Of a stretch of 64,000 nt of DNA, positions 9,262-18,384 are shown one piece after another (positions within the stretch are counted from its first letter, which is position 1; every line of letters begins with the position of its first letter). A program made the position numbers and the translations under genes. Origin of the DNA: [Scytonema hofmanni] UTEX 2349 (GTDB taxonomy: Bacteria > Cyanobacteriota > Cyanobacteriia > Cyanobacteriales > Nostocaceae); the NCBI RefSeq assembly GCF_000582685.1, contig NZ_KK073769.1, forward strand, positions 1,079,955-1,143,954, given 5' to 3'. Below the pieces are notes generated by a model. It was not told the origin of the DNA. It did not search any database and was given only the letters and a program-made list of their open reading frames with translations.

Positions 9262-9437
9262 AAATTGCTTTGCTTCTGCGATCGGTTAAAAGTGAAGAAT
9301 TATAAATTATAAATTTACAGGAGATTGCGCTTTAATCGAATACACGTAACAGACTATTCTGTGCTACGTCTCTACAAGGTTTTGGATTTTATATACTTTC
9401 TAAACCTAAAATCTGCTGTATATAAAATCTTAACTCT

Positions 9438-9465
9438 GTAGAGACGCGAAATTTCGCGTCTCTAC
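9438..9465. repeat. Dispersed palindrome supplying a stop codon
   Basis: A perfect 28-bp palindrome with arms GTAGAGACGCGAAA. Read on the minus strand its TAG at 9462-9464 is the stop codon of the acetyltransferase gene. Confidence 0.85.
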
Positions 9466-9899
9466 AACTTTTTCCTCATTTTGACATGAGGAATACCCGC
9501 TTCTATAAATATTTCTCCCTCTTCGACAAAACCGAATTTGTAGTATAAACCTTTTATATACACTTGGGCGTTAATTACAACTTCCGGAATCTTTTTGTTT
9601 GCTATAATCAACAACGCCTCATTTATAATTTTTTTACCAATACCTTGACCTCTAACCGTAGATAAAACAGCAAGCCTTTCTATCTTGACAGTTTTCTCAT
9701 CCAAATATCTTATCCTCGCCGTTCCCACAGCTTTATTATCTAAATAAGCAATCAAATGATCGCATATTTCATCTTTACCGTCAAACTCTAAAGCTTCTTC
9801 AACCCCTTGTTCTTCTTGAAAAACGACCCTTCTAATAGCCTTAATCTGCGAAAAATCCTCAGAAAAATCCGCTAACCTAACCACTAAATCCCTCATCAA
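9462..9899 (-). CDS. GNAT-family N-acetyltransferase
   Basis: This 145-residue single-domain protein has the GNAT fold: acetyl-CoA binding motif A reads IERLAVLSTVRGQGIGKKI, preceded by AVGTARIRYL and followed by YYKFGFVEEGEIFIEAGIPHVKM. It resembles the ElaA/YjcF group of small acetyltransferases of mostly unknown substrate. The stop codon is the first TAG of an adjoining palindromic repeat, so the natural C-terminus may originally have been a little different. It is not clearly co-transcribed with the GT39 gene, which lies about 200 bp downstream. Confidence 0.87.
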   Translation of the reverse strand: MMRDLVVRLADFSEDFSQIKAIRRVVFQEEQGVEEALEFDGKDEICDHLIAYLDNKAVGTARIRYLDEKTVKIERLAVLSTVRGQGIGKKIINEALLIIANKKIPEVVINAQVYIKGLYYKFGFVEEGEIFIEAGIPHVKMRKKL

Positions 9900-9991
9900 A
9901 CTCTCTCTGCGCCCTCTGCGCCTCTGCGGTTCGATATAAAATTAAGCTGGGGAAACCTCAGCTATACCAAATAAACATAGGAGTGAAAATG

Positions 9992-10055
9992 AATTATGCG
10001 TTGTCCGAAACCCTTGTAGAGACGTAGCAGTGCTACGTCTCTACGTATTTTCGGG
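9992..10055. repeat. Dispersed element with GACGTAGCAGTGCTACGTC core
   Basis: The unit starts TATGCGTTGTCCGAAACCC and continues into a palindrome with core GACGTAGCAGTGCTACGTC. Related copies are at 51973-52035 (same orientation, decayed) and 59632-59680 (opposite orientation). It lies 11 bp past the stop of the proline dehydrogenase gene. Confidence 0.7.
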
Positions 10056-10065
10056 AGATGTTTAA

Positions 10066-13056
10066 TTAATCAGCACCTTCAATCGGAGCAAAACCTTGAC
10101 GTTGAATATTTTCCGTTATCGTGCGTGGTTCCAAGAATTGTAACAGATAATCGGGACCTCCAGCCTTAGAACCTACCCCCGAAAGCTTAAACCCACCAAA
10201 CGGTTGACGAGCAACGATCGCACCTGTAATATTGCGATTAACGTACAAATTACCGACTTCAAACTCTGACTGCGCTTGTTCAATGTGCGAAGGAGTTCTG
10301 GAATAAAGACCTCCAGTCAAAGCATAATTTGTTCCGTTCGCAACTTCCAACGCTTCCTGAAAATCTTTTACGCGAATTACAGCCACAACTGGACCAAAAA
10401 TTTCTTGTTGAGCGATCGTTGAATCTGCCGATACTTCACTAAAAATCACAGGTCCGATAAAATAGCCTTGATTAGGCGCTGGCATTTGTAAAGCAGCTTT
10501 CGCTTCAGCGTGTCCTATTTCAATATACTCCCGGATGCGATCGCGTGCCGCAGCATCAATCACAGGTCCAACTTGAGTACTTGGTAACTCCGCTTCCCCA
10601 ATATTTAGCGATTTCGTCGCTTCGACAAAGCGCTCCACAAAGGTATTATAAATCGACTCAACCACAATTACACGCGAACAAGCAGAACATTTTTGTCCGC
10701 TGTAACCAAACGCCGATTGGACAACTCCCACCACAGCCGCGTCTAAATCAGCACTTTCATCCACAATAATTGCATTCTTCCCGCCCATCTCTGCAATTAC
10801 CCGTTTCATATGCTTTTGACCTGGTTTGAGAATTGCCGCTTCTGCGTAAATCCTACAACCAACTTCTTGCGAACCTGTAAAAGCGATGACATGAGTATCA
10901 ACATGATTCACCAAATAAGCACCAACTTGGGAACCCTTACCCGGAACGTATTGAAAAACACCTTTAGGAATTCCCGCTTCCACCAAAACTTCTGTAAATT
11001 TAGCTGTAATCACAGAAGAAGTTTCCGCCGGTTTGAGGAGAGTACAATTCCCTGCAACCAAAGCAGCAACCGTCATCCCGCAAGCGATCGCCAACGGAAA
11101 ATTCCAAGGAGAAATCACCACCGCAATTCCCCGTGGGAAGTAAATATAACGATTATTTTCCCCAGAAACGTCATAATTAACACCCTCATCCAGCCGTTCC
11201 ATCTCGTCCGCATAGTAGCGACAAAAATCAATCGCCTCAGAAACCTCCCCATCCGCTTCCCGCACAGGCTTACCGACTTCCAAAACAATCCAAGCGGAAA
11301 ACTCAGCACGGCGTTCTTCCATTAAATCCCCAGCCTTCCGCAAAATCGCCGCACGTTCTTTAACTGGAGTTTTCCTCCAACCAGGAAAAGCAGATTTTGC
11401 AGCTTTCATCGCTTCTTCTGCTTGTTCCACACTCAGAAGCCCAACTTTCCCCACAATTTCCCTGTAATTCGACGGATTAACAGAATCAACAACATCCTGA
11501 GTTTGGACATATTCCCCATTCACCAAAGGTAAATACGTCTTCCCAAACTGCCGACGAACACTTTGCAAAGCTTCCTGAGAAAGCTTTATTTTCTCCTCCT
11601 CAGCATAATCTGTATCTGCTACACCGAGGAAAGAGGAGTGGGGGAGGGGGGGAGTGGGGGAGGGGGGGAAGTCTTGTTGTTTTTCTTTTAATTTGACAAC
11701 TGGGGGTGCAATTAACTCCTCAACTGGACGATTCTCCAAATTTTGCCGTAAAAAGGAACTATTTGCGGTATTTTCCAACAAACGGCGAATTAAATACGCC
11801 ATTCCCGGCAGCAACTCCCCATAAGGACAGTAAACTCGAACTCGATAACCCCTATCAACCAACGCTGAAGCTAGTTTATCACCCATACCGTACAGCACTT
11901 GCATTTCAAAGCAACGCCGGGGGACATTTAAACTTTCAGCTATAGCGATCGCTCTTGCTTGCGATCGCACATTATGACTACCAATTGCCGCATACACATA
12001 TTCATGATTCTCCAGCAACAACTGCGTTATCGTTTCAAAATTCGCATCCGTTGCCGCCTTATCATTGTAAACTGGTTGTTGCCAGTGTTTTTGTGCAGCT
12101 TTAATCGTTTCCTGATCCCAATACGCGCCTTTTACCAAACGAATTGTAATTGGATAACCGCGCTCTTTTGCCCAGGCAATCAAATTACGTGCATCTTCCT
12201 CACTATCCCGCAGATAAGCTTGAATAGTCATCCCAATATCTGTGCGTTGCTGAAACTCATCTTCCAACAAGACTTTTTTCAAAATACCGAAAGTTAAGTT
12301 TTTATAAGCGTACTGTTCCATATCAAAGTGAACAGCAGCACCCAACTCTTTCGCACGACGCAACAAAGTACGAATCCGCGAACTTACTCTCTCCTCACTA
12401 CCTATAGCATCTAACGGGTCAAATTGCGAATAAAACGCAGTTAACTTTACAGAAACCTGGACTTTTGCCACATCAGCTTCATCAATTGCCGGAACTTTAC
12501 TCCAACCCTTAGACGCTTCCACAAGTTGTTGCATCAATTCCAAATAACGTTCCAGATAAGATTGCGCTTCAGTTTCAGTAATTACCGCTTCACCAAGCAA
12601 ATCGATGGTGAAAGCCATTTTTTCCTTACGCAGTCTCTCAACCGTTTTGATGACTTGTTTAATATTTTCCCCAGAAATATATTTATGCGCTAGAGTTTCA
12701 ACCGCAGTCCCTACGGTTGTCGCAGCAACTTGTCCCGGCATAGAATCAGGATTAGCAAAATTTAGCATCCCCTTCAAAGCAGCCGGTAACTCTACAGACT
12801 CATCCCCTAAATATTCTTGTAAATGCGCCGCAATTTCTGCTTTACTATTTAAAGCAGGTAAAGTATCAATAAACCGAAATAGCTGCACCCGCAACCCAGG
12901 ATTACTCATAGCCCAAGCTAGCAATTTATCATCCCAGCGCATTTGATCGCGCAAAGCAGCGAAAAAAGAACGATTTTCTGACGTCGCAGCTAAAAGCTGT
13001 TTGGCAATTTCTTGAGTTTTCGCTTCGTAAGCACTTTTTTCTACTTGTAATACCAC
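10066..13056 (-). CDS. putA: Bifunctional proline dehydrogenase / P5C dehydrogenase
   Basis: The 996-residue enzyme would oxidise proline to pyrroline-5-carboxylate (FAD) and then to glutamate (NAD). The N-terminal proline dehydrogenase barrel shows RLVKGAYWD, GSHNVRS and YCPYGELLPGMAYLIRRLLENT. The C-terminal aldehyde dehydrogenase shows PWNFPLA, FTGSQEVG, the catalytic glutamate in EMGGKNA and the catalytic cysteine in SGQKCSACSR. No N-terminal DNA-binding domain is present, so this is the enzyme-only form. The linker at about residues 455-475 is a P/S-rich stretch derived from a G-rich low-complexity DNA tract. It stands alone with its own promoter. Genes like this are also annotated pruA in cyanobacteria. 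Confidence 0.93.
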   Translation of the reverse strand: MVLQVEKSAYEAKTQEIAKQLLAATSENRSFFAALRDQMRWDDKLLAWAMSNPGLRVQLFRFIDTLPALNSKAEIAAHLQEYLGDESVELPAALKGMLNFANPDSMPGQVAATTVGTAVETLAHKYISGENIKQVIKTVERLRKEKMAFTIDLLGEAVITETEAQSYLERYLELMQQLVEASKGWSKVPAIDEADVAKVQVSVKLTAFYSQFDPLDAIGSEERVSSRIRTLLRRAKELGAAVHFDMEQYAYKNLTFGILKKVLLEDEFQQRTDIGMTIQAYLRDSEEDARNLIAWAKERGYPITIRLVKGAYWDQETIKAAQKHWQQPVYNDKAATDANFETITQLLLENHEYVYAAIGSHNVRSQARAIAIAESLNVPRRCFEMQVLYGMGDKLASALVDRGYRVRVYCPYGELLPGMAYLIRRLLENTANSSFLRQNLENRPVEELIAPPVVKLKEKQQDFPPSPTPPLPHSSFLGVADTDYAEEEKIKLSQEALQSVRRQFGKTYLPLVNGEYVQTQDVVDSVNPSNYREIVGKVGLLSVEQAEEAMKAAKSAFPGWRKTPVKERAAILRKAGDLMEERRAEFSAWIVLEVGKPVREADGEVSEAIDFCRYYADEMERLDEGVNYDVSGENNRYIYFPRGIAVVISPWNFPLAIACGMTVAALVAGNCTLLKPAETSSVITAKFTEVLVEAGIPKGVFQYVPGKGSQVGAYLVNHVDTHVIAFTGSQEVGCRIYAEAAILKPGQKHMKRVIAEMGGKNAIIVDESADLDAAVVGVVQSAFGYSGQKCSACSRVIVVESIYNTFVERFVEATKSLNIGEAELPSTQVGPVIDAAARDRIREYIEIGHAEAKAALQMPAPNQGYFIGPVIFSEVSADSTIAQQEIFGPVVAVIRVKDFQEALEVANGTNYALTGGLYSRTPSHIEQAQSEFEVGNLYVNRNITGAIVARQPFGGFKLSGVGSKAGGPDYLLQFLEPRTITENIQRQGFAPIEGAD

Positions 13057-13312
13057 TCTCTACAGACTCCAATTTTAACGCGAGGCTTTCTTAACAAAGC
13101 TTATGTCTTCTATTTTCGCTCTTGGATTCTGTGAATACCACATATATATATGATGCACGAATCATACAAATAGTCAAGATTCATCAGGAATAAAACCTCA
13201 AAAAAACTCTGCGTACCTTTGCGCTTACCTTAGCGTTCCTTTGCGTTAAAAAAAGCTAAGAATCAACCTCATCCCGATAAAATAAAAGCAATTCCACCAA
13301 AAGGCAGCAATT

Positions 13313-14090
13313 ATGGCAACCCAAATCGGTGAAGGAAAATCTTTGACTGAACTGGTAATTTCTTGGGAAGCTTTACCAGAAAGTTTTCAACTTGAGGATG
13401 AACCTGTGGAAAATACATCACAGCCAATTTTAGCTGGTGCGTTGCGTGAAAGCTTAGAAATTGCCGGATTTATTCAACCTCAAATGTTGATTGCGTCAAA
13501 CTTTGCTCTTTGTGCTACTTTAAACGAGCAATTTATCGCTAAAGCACCAGATTGGGTTTATGTTCCAACTATGAATCAAAATCTCGGAGAACGCAAAAGC
13601 TATACACCCAATTTAGAAGGTGATATTCCCGCAATTGTGATGGAATTTCTTTCCGATAACGATGGGGGAGAGTATTCAGTTAAACGAACTTATCCACCTG
13701 GAAAATGGTTTTTCTACGAGCAAATTCTCAAAGTTCCCATTTACATAATTTTTGACCAAAATGGAGGGTTATTAGAATTTTACCAACTGGAAAATGGACG
13801 ATATGAATTGCAACAACCTAATTCAGATGGACTTCATTGGATTGATTCAATGAGCTTATTTTTAGGGACTTGGCAAGGAACAAAAGAAGCGAGAACGGGT
13901 TATTTATTGGTTGCGCTGGTGGGATGAGTCAGGTAATTTGTTGCCGTGGGCAATAGAAAGGGTAGAACAAGAGCGTAAACGTGCTGAAATTGAACACCAA
14001 CGTGCTGAACAAGAACGTCAGGAGAAAGAAAAACTGATTGCCTATTTGCAATCTCAAGGCATCGATCCTAATACTTTACTTTCAGAATAA
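13313..14090 (+). pseudogene. Uma2-family endonuclease gene (DUF820), frameshifted
   Basis: The first 204 codons (13313-13927) follow the Uma2/DUF820 family (restriction-like PD-(D/E)XK fold): YVPTMNQNLGERKSYTPNLEGDIPAIVMEFLS, then GKWFFYEQILKVPIYIIFD. At about 13905 a TTATTTAT sequence, apparently a duplicated TTAT, shifts the frame and leads to a quick stop. The family's usual continuation is intact in the next frame, WLRWWDESGNLLPWA, then an E/R/Q-rich coiled coil and IDPNTLLSE, ending at 14090. Function of the family in cyanobacteria is unclear. The gene is probably recently inactivated, unless the shift is a sequencing error. Confidence 0.82.
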
Positions 14091-14111
14091 ATCGATTCAA
14101 AAATGATATTA

Positions 14112-14136
14112 AGAGACGTTCCGCCGGAACGTCTCT
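14112..14136. repeat. Dispersed palindrome of the GACGTTCC type
   Basis: Perfect palindrome with core GACGTTCCGCCGGAACGTC. The sequence after it (TACGACG, then TTTTTATTAA-GTTAATTAAAC-GACAT, with small differences) is shared with the cluster at 36658-36815, so the repeat unit extends beyond the palindrome. Confidence 0.7.
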
Positions 14137-14178
14137 ACGACGATCGCTTTTTATTAATGTTAATTAAACCGACATGAT

Positions 14179-14430
14179 ATGAAATATTATTACGCACTTT
14201 CACCCCTACTTTTTGGCGTATGTTTATTAAAGATAGGACTTACGCAAAAAGACCAAAAAGTGATAGCCAAAACCGACAAATCGAGAACATTTCACAGGAA
14301 TTACTCAGAAGTGAAAGTGAAGGTGAAATTTAGTCACAGATGGTCGAAGCAATTGGAGAAGCACTCCTTGTCTGATTCAATCTGGGTTAGCGTGGGAGAT
14401 CGAGGCAGTGACATTTTTTCCTACAGCTGA
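14179..14430 (+). pseudogene. Possible transposase remnant
   Basis: The open stretch contains SIWVSVGDRGSDIFSY, which resembles the GDREADIYE block of IS4/Tn5-type transposases, and the DNA carries AGGACTTACGCA, a motif often seen at cyanobacterial insertion-sequence ends. The rest shows no recognisable domain. Probably a decayed fragment; it could also be spurious. Confidence 0.35.
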
Positions 14431-14461
14431 CAGCATACTTTCCGAATTGACTACAACTTGC

Positions 14462-16792
14462 TCAATTTAATCTGACACGGAAGCGAACAAAACCGAAGTT
14501 GCTACCAGTTGCTTGTGGTAAATTCCCAACGTTGACAATCACAGCACCGTTGCGATTAGTTTGATCAATGCAAGAATTACCCGCAGGTAAAGGTGAAAGA
14601 ACTGGGGAAAAGCTGCCTCTATCTGTATCTGCCGCATTCGTTACAGATGTATTTGTCCCAGCTAAACCTAATAGTACACCACTGCCCACCCCGAAACTAT
14701 CGGGTACAAAGACGGTATCATCGGGAATTAAATCGCAAAATCTAGCGTTTTGAATTGACTGTGTACCATCGCTGAGAAAATACAGAGTATATTCAACTTC
14801 ATCACCACTCAACAAACCAGATTGAGAACTTAAACTGATAACTCCCAATGGTGATAATTGCGACCATCCGGCAGCATTATCGTTGCTGTCGTTGGGGTCA
14901 TCAATAAAACTATTAAAGTTAGCTATTCTCAGCGGTGCGTTGTTGCGGAATGCGTTGGAAATCCGCTTGACAAAACGCAGATTTGGTGTTCCATTTAAGC
15001 TGACTGGTGTCGGCACATTATTGTTAGTGGGATCGCCATCATTATTATTTGCTCCAACTGTACCACCAAAATCTGGGTTTACACCATCGGTTGAGTCATC
15101 AGTTACAGGTGTGGTGTTACCAGGACTAGTTGCACTAGCTCTTGCAGTATTGTTAAATGGACCGAGATTACTACCCGGTGTAACTCTAACACTAAAATTA
15201 ATTGTGGCACTACCACCTATAGGTAGAGTTTCTGTACCTGGGAGCAAATTGCGATCGCTATTCCCGTTAAAGTTAACATTAGCTGCTGTCAGCGCACCAC
15301 TCACAGTTACAGGACTGGAAATAGCCACAGCAGTAGCCCCATTAAATGTACTATTAGCATTACCAAATAAATCTTCGCTGACTTGGACGTTATTTAAGGG
15401 GACAGTTCCAAAGTTGCGGACAATGATGGTGTAAGGTACTGTGTAGGTGCGATCGCTATTATTCACCACACTACCAGCTTGCTTGGCAACACCAATACGC
15501 CGTCCAGGAGTCAGGCTGACAGAGGTAGGACTAGTATTGTTATTGGGGTCTAAATCGCCGTCGGGGTCAGTATTAGTACCGTTGTTAGAAACATCTGTAA
15601 TCGTTACTCCCGGAGGACTAGCCGGGTAAATAGCTGATACGGTGGCAGTATTATTAAATGGACCAAAATTACCATTAGGAGTGATGTTGACATTAAAAGT
15701 AATAGTGGCAGTTTCTCCACCACTAAGTCTGTCGTTCGTAGTTCCCTGCAAAAGATTTTGGTTGCTCTGACCGTTGAAGCTAGGATTAACTGTTAAGCTG
15801 GGACTAGAGCTTTGAATATTACTAACAGAATTAATCGTTGCACCAGCAAAGGTAGTTGCCAGATTGTCTGTTACTTGGACGTTTGTCACCGTGTAAGGAA
15901 CATTCGGATCTACGGGGGCGAGGTTCTGCACCGTCATGGTGTAAGGTATAGTGAAGCTACCATTGGCTCCAGGAACGGGAGCACCTACACTTTTGGCGAT
16001 ACCGATATTCGGTCTACAAGCTTCAGCACCAATTGCAACAATACCAAAGTCATCACCATTGTCTCCAGTTGCCGCATCTAAAATTGATATTGTAAAAGGG
16101 TTGGGTAGAGTTGCTGGGGTGGTGAAACGAATTACTGTTCTATCCCACAAATCTTGACCATTGTGTCCGGAAGCGGGGTCAGAGTCATCAAATACGGTGA
16201 ATCTTTCACCAATGGGTATACCATTAACTAAAAACTGGATGACGGGATCATCCGGTGCAGATCTATCAGTAGCAATGGCATTACTAACATAGGCATAAAA
16301 AACATAAGTAGTATTTGGCTGTAATGATGTAGTGGGAATGTTTTGCTGCCAAATTGTATATGGTGCTCCTGTAGTGTTACCGTTGGAATATAACCAAGTG
16401 TTAGAAGCCGGCACACCATTTGCCGCATCTCCAGGAAAAGGCACTTGCTGGACAACACCATCAAAGTAATTCACTGCTCCTGTTTGAATAGCTACATTTG
16501 TATCGGGAGGGTAAACGTTATTACCAACATAAGGAACGCTACTACTCCAGTTACCAGGTAATAAAGTATTCGGATCAGCAGCACCACCTGGTTGCTGAGT
16601 AAAGTAACCGTTGGTAATTACAGAATTTGTTACACCTTCTATTTTTGTGCCGGCGGGACAACCAGTACCTCTATTTTGTTGAGCTTTTGCAGTTTCTAAA
16701 GGTATCAGACTGAAAAACCAAAAAGGCGACAATAACGTAGCCAAAGAAATAGCCCGGAGTCGAAATTTTAATGACTGAGATTTATCAAACAT
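14462..16792 (-). CDS. Secreted DUF11-repeat protein
   Basis: The protein (776 residues from this ATG; GTG at 16822 or ATG at 16801 are alternatives) starts with a signal peptide ending near ETAKAQ. It then has an N-terminal beta-rich domain (about 40-260) of the kind with NGYFTQQPGG, followed by at least two DUF11 (conserved repeat) modules with IPYTMTVQN...TVTNVQVTDNL and VPYTIIVRN...LNNVQVSEDLF, a third related module with EVEYTLYFLSDG, and the end FVRFRVRLN. It is rich in N, T and G and poor in charged residues, as in surface or extracellular adhesive proteins. The role is unknown. It is a single gene with no operon partner. Confidence 0.8.
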   Translation of the reverse strand: MFDKSQSLKFRLRAISLATLLSPFWFFSLIPLETAKAQQNRGTGCPAGTKIEGVTNSVITNGYFTQQPGGAADPNTLLPGNWSSSVPYVGNNVYPPDTNVAIQTGAVNYFDGVVQQVPFPGDAANGVPASNTWLYSNGNTTGAPYTIWQQNIPTTSLQPNTTYVFYAYVSNAIATDRSAPDDPVIQFLVNGIPIGERFTVFDDSDPASGHNGQDLWDRTVIRFTTPATLPNPFTISILDAATGDNGDDFGIVAIGAEACRPNIGIAKSVGAPVPGANGSFTIPYTMTVQNLAPVDPNVPYTVTNVQVTDNLATTFAGATINSVSNIQSSSPSLTVNPSFNGQSNQNLLQGTTNDRLSGGETATITFNVNITPNGNFGPFNNTATVSAIYPASPPGVTITDVSNNGTNTDPDGDLDPNNNTSPTSVSLTPGRRIGVAKQAGSVVNNSDRTYTVPYTIIVRNFGTVPLNNVQVSEDLFGNANSTFNGATAVAISSPVTVSGALTAANVNFNGNSDRNLLPGTETLPIGGSATINFSVRVTPGSNLGPFNNTARASATSPGNTTPVTDDSTDGVNPDFGGTVGANNNDGDPTNNNVPTPVSLNGTPNLRFVKRISNAFRNNAPLRIANFNSFIDDPNDSNDNAAGWSQLSPLGVISLSSQSGLLSGDEVEYTLYFLSDGTQSIQNARFCDLIPDDTVFVPDSFGVGSGVLLGLAGTNTSVTNAADTDRGSFSPVLSPLPAGNSCIDQTNRNGAVIVNVGNLPQATGSNFGFVRFRVRLN

Positions 16793-16822
16793 TTCATGCA
16801 TTAGGAGTGAAAATAAGGGCAC

Positions 16823-17228
16823 TTTAACTGGCGAATAGTACTTTACCTGCCGTTTTGGTATAAATTAATTTGACTTGTCTATAAAAATGCCTGCTTTCTC
16901 ATTCAGTTACTTAAAATTGTCACGCGAAATTTTTACACGCAAAAGTTACCTGCTGCAATCAGCAACAGATAGGGAAGACAAATATGTCTTCACCAATCAA
17001 CTCTAAGATAGATGAAGATATCAGTTTTTTGTGGCAACCAATTTTAGACAAGAATCAGTATAACCAGTTGCGGTGACAGTACTTAAAATATTTCCTGAAT
17101 TTATAAAAATTTTATATAAATTGGTATGAGAATATACATTAAGTTAATGATGAGCTTAATGTTTTTCTATACGTAGTAAGCGCTGAAGCGCTTATAAAGC
17201 ACTCTTCGTGCTTACTACGAAACTTTTT
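16823..17228. other. Spacer with a small terminal-inverted-repeat element
   Basis: No gene. The upstream region of the DUF11 gene is AT-rich. A repeat element lies at 17172-17220, next to the end of murG. Confidence 0.6.
17172..17220. mobile_element. Small MITE-like element, GTAGTAAGCGC type
   Basis: CGTAGTAAG and CTTACTACG form the terminal inverted repeat. The interior holds AAGCGCTGAAGCGCTT and CACTCTTCGTG. A fuller copy with 16-bp perfect ends is at 24278-24344 and a partial one at 43779-43806. Confidence 0.65.
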
Positions 17229-18299
17229 TTACATCTCGACGAGTTCACGCACCAACTGTGCCAATTTTTCTGCGCTGTCGGGAACTGCGATCGCTTTGCT
17301 TTTTGAAGCCATATCAGCTAATGCTTCGGGTGACTGCAACAAAGACAAAACTTTACTTTGCAATACTTGTGCGGTTAACTCTGATTGCTTGAAAGCGATC
17401 GCCGCACCGACTGAGGTAAATACTTGGGCATTGTAAGTTTGATGATCTTCTGCTGCAAATGGATAAGGAATCAAAATTGAAGGCAAACCACATACTGCCA
17501 TTTCTGTCAAGCTTCCCGCACCAGAACGACTAATTGCTAAATTAGCACGTTTCAACAATCCCGCCATATTGTCATAAAACGCTAAGGCAATATATTGCGG
17601 ATGCTGCAAATTTTCGGCTTCTGGGTCGTTATCTCCGGTTAAATGGACAACCCAAGCACCAGCATCAAACCAAGCTGTAGCGCATTGACGCACCAACTTA
17701 TTAACCGCGACGGCACCTTGGCTACCACCAAAGACAACAATTAAAGGAACATTCTCAGGAATGGGTAAATCTAGCGAGACAATTCCCGAATTTAGGAATG
17801 GCGATCGCACCGGAGTATTGGTATAAATAGTTTTGGCACGAGGTAAATATTTAGCTGCAACTTCAAACCCGATTGCTACAGCATTACACCAGGGACCAAA
17901 AAAGCGTGTTACTTTACCAGGTAAGGCGTTTGACTCGTGGAGAATCACAGGTAAACCAAGCGATCGCGCGGCAATTACAGCCGGTCCTGCAATATAACCA
18001 CCGGTAGTGAAAACGCCTTGAAAATTGCCTTTTTTCAGCAGTTTTCTCACTTGGAGAATCGAACCGACGAGTTTAGCCAAAATCCGTAAAGATGAAAATC
18101 CCAACCCTTGCTGAAACCCCTCAACTGCAATAGTATTCAAGGGGTACTGCTTGGGAACAAGCGATCGCTCTAGCCGATTTGGGACACCAAGCCACTCAAT
18201 TTGATAATCTGGCAATTGTTCGGCAAGTGCGATCGCCGGAAATAAGTGTCCACCAGTCCCACTAGCTGCTATTAATAATCGTATCGGTGCGTTTGCCAT
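17229..18299 (-). CDS. murG: UDP-GlcNAc:lipid-pyrophosphoryl-MurNAc-pentapeptide transferase
   Basis: MurG adds GlcNAc to lipid I to make lipid II on the inner face of the membrane. The 356-residue protein has the N-terminal glycine loop ASGTGGHLFPAIALAEQL, ESNALPGKVTR, the central FGGSQGAVAVN and the UDP-sugar binding region ISRSGAGSLTEMAVCGLPSILIPYPFAAEDHQTYNA. ATG at 18299 is chosen; TTG one codon earlier is possible. Length is normal. It stands apart from other mur genes here, although murD lies 14 kb away on the other strand. Confidence 0.96.
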   Translation of the reverse strand: MANAPIRLLIAASGTGGHLFPAIALAEQLPDYQIEWLGVPNRLERSLVPKQYPLNTIAVEGFQQGLGFSSLRILAKLVGSILQVRKLLKKGNFQGVFTTGGYIAGPAVIAARSLGLPVILHESNALPGKVTRFFGPWCNAVAIGFEVAAKYLPRAKTIYTNTPVRSPFLNSGIVSLDLPIPENVPLIVVFGGSQGAVAVNKLVRQCATAWFDAGAWVVHLTGDNDPEAENLQHPQYIALAFYDNMAGLLKRANLAISRSGAGSLTEMAVCGLPSILIPYPFAAEDHQTYNAQVFTSVGAAIAFKQSELTAQVLQSKVLSLLQSPEALADMASKSKAIAVPDSAEKLAQLVRELVEM

Positions 18300-18384
18300 C
18301 AACCCTCTAGCGTTCTGAAGAGAAGCTTAACTAAGATAAAACAATTTACGAGCCTTCTGTAACTAAATCCTGAACCTATCAACA

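Noticed and set aside
10810..11325. 171-codon frame on the plus strand
   Set aside because: It lies wholly inside the proline dehydrogenase gene on the other strand and has no family-like sequence.
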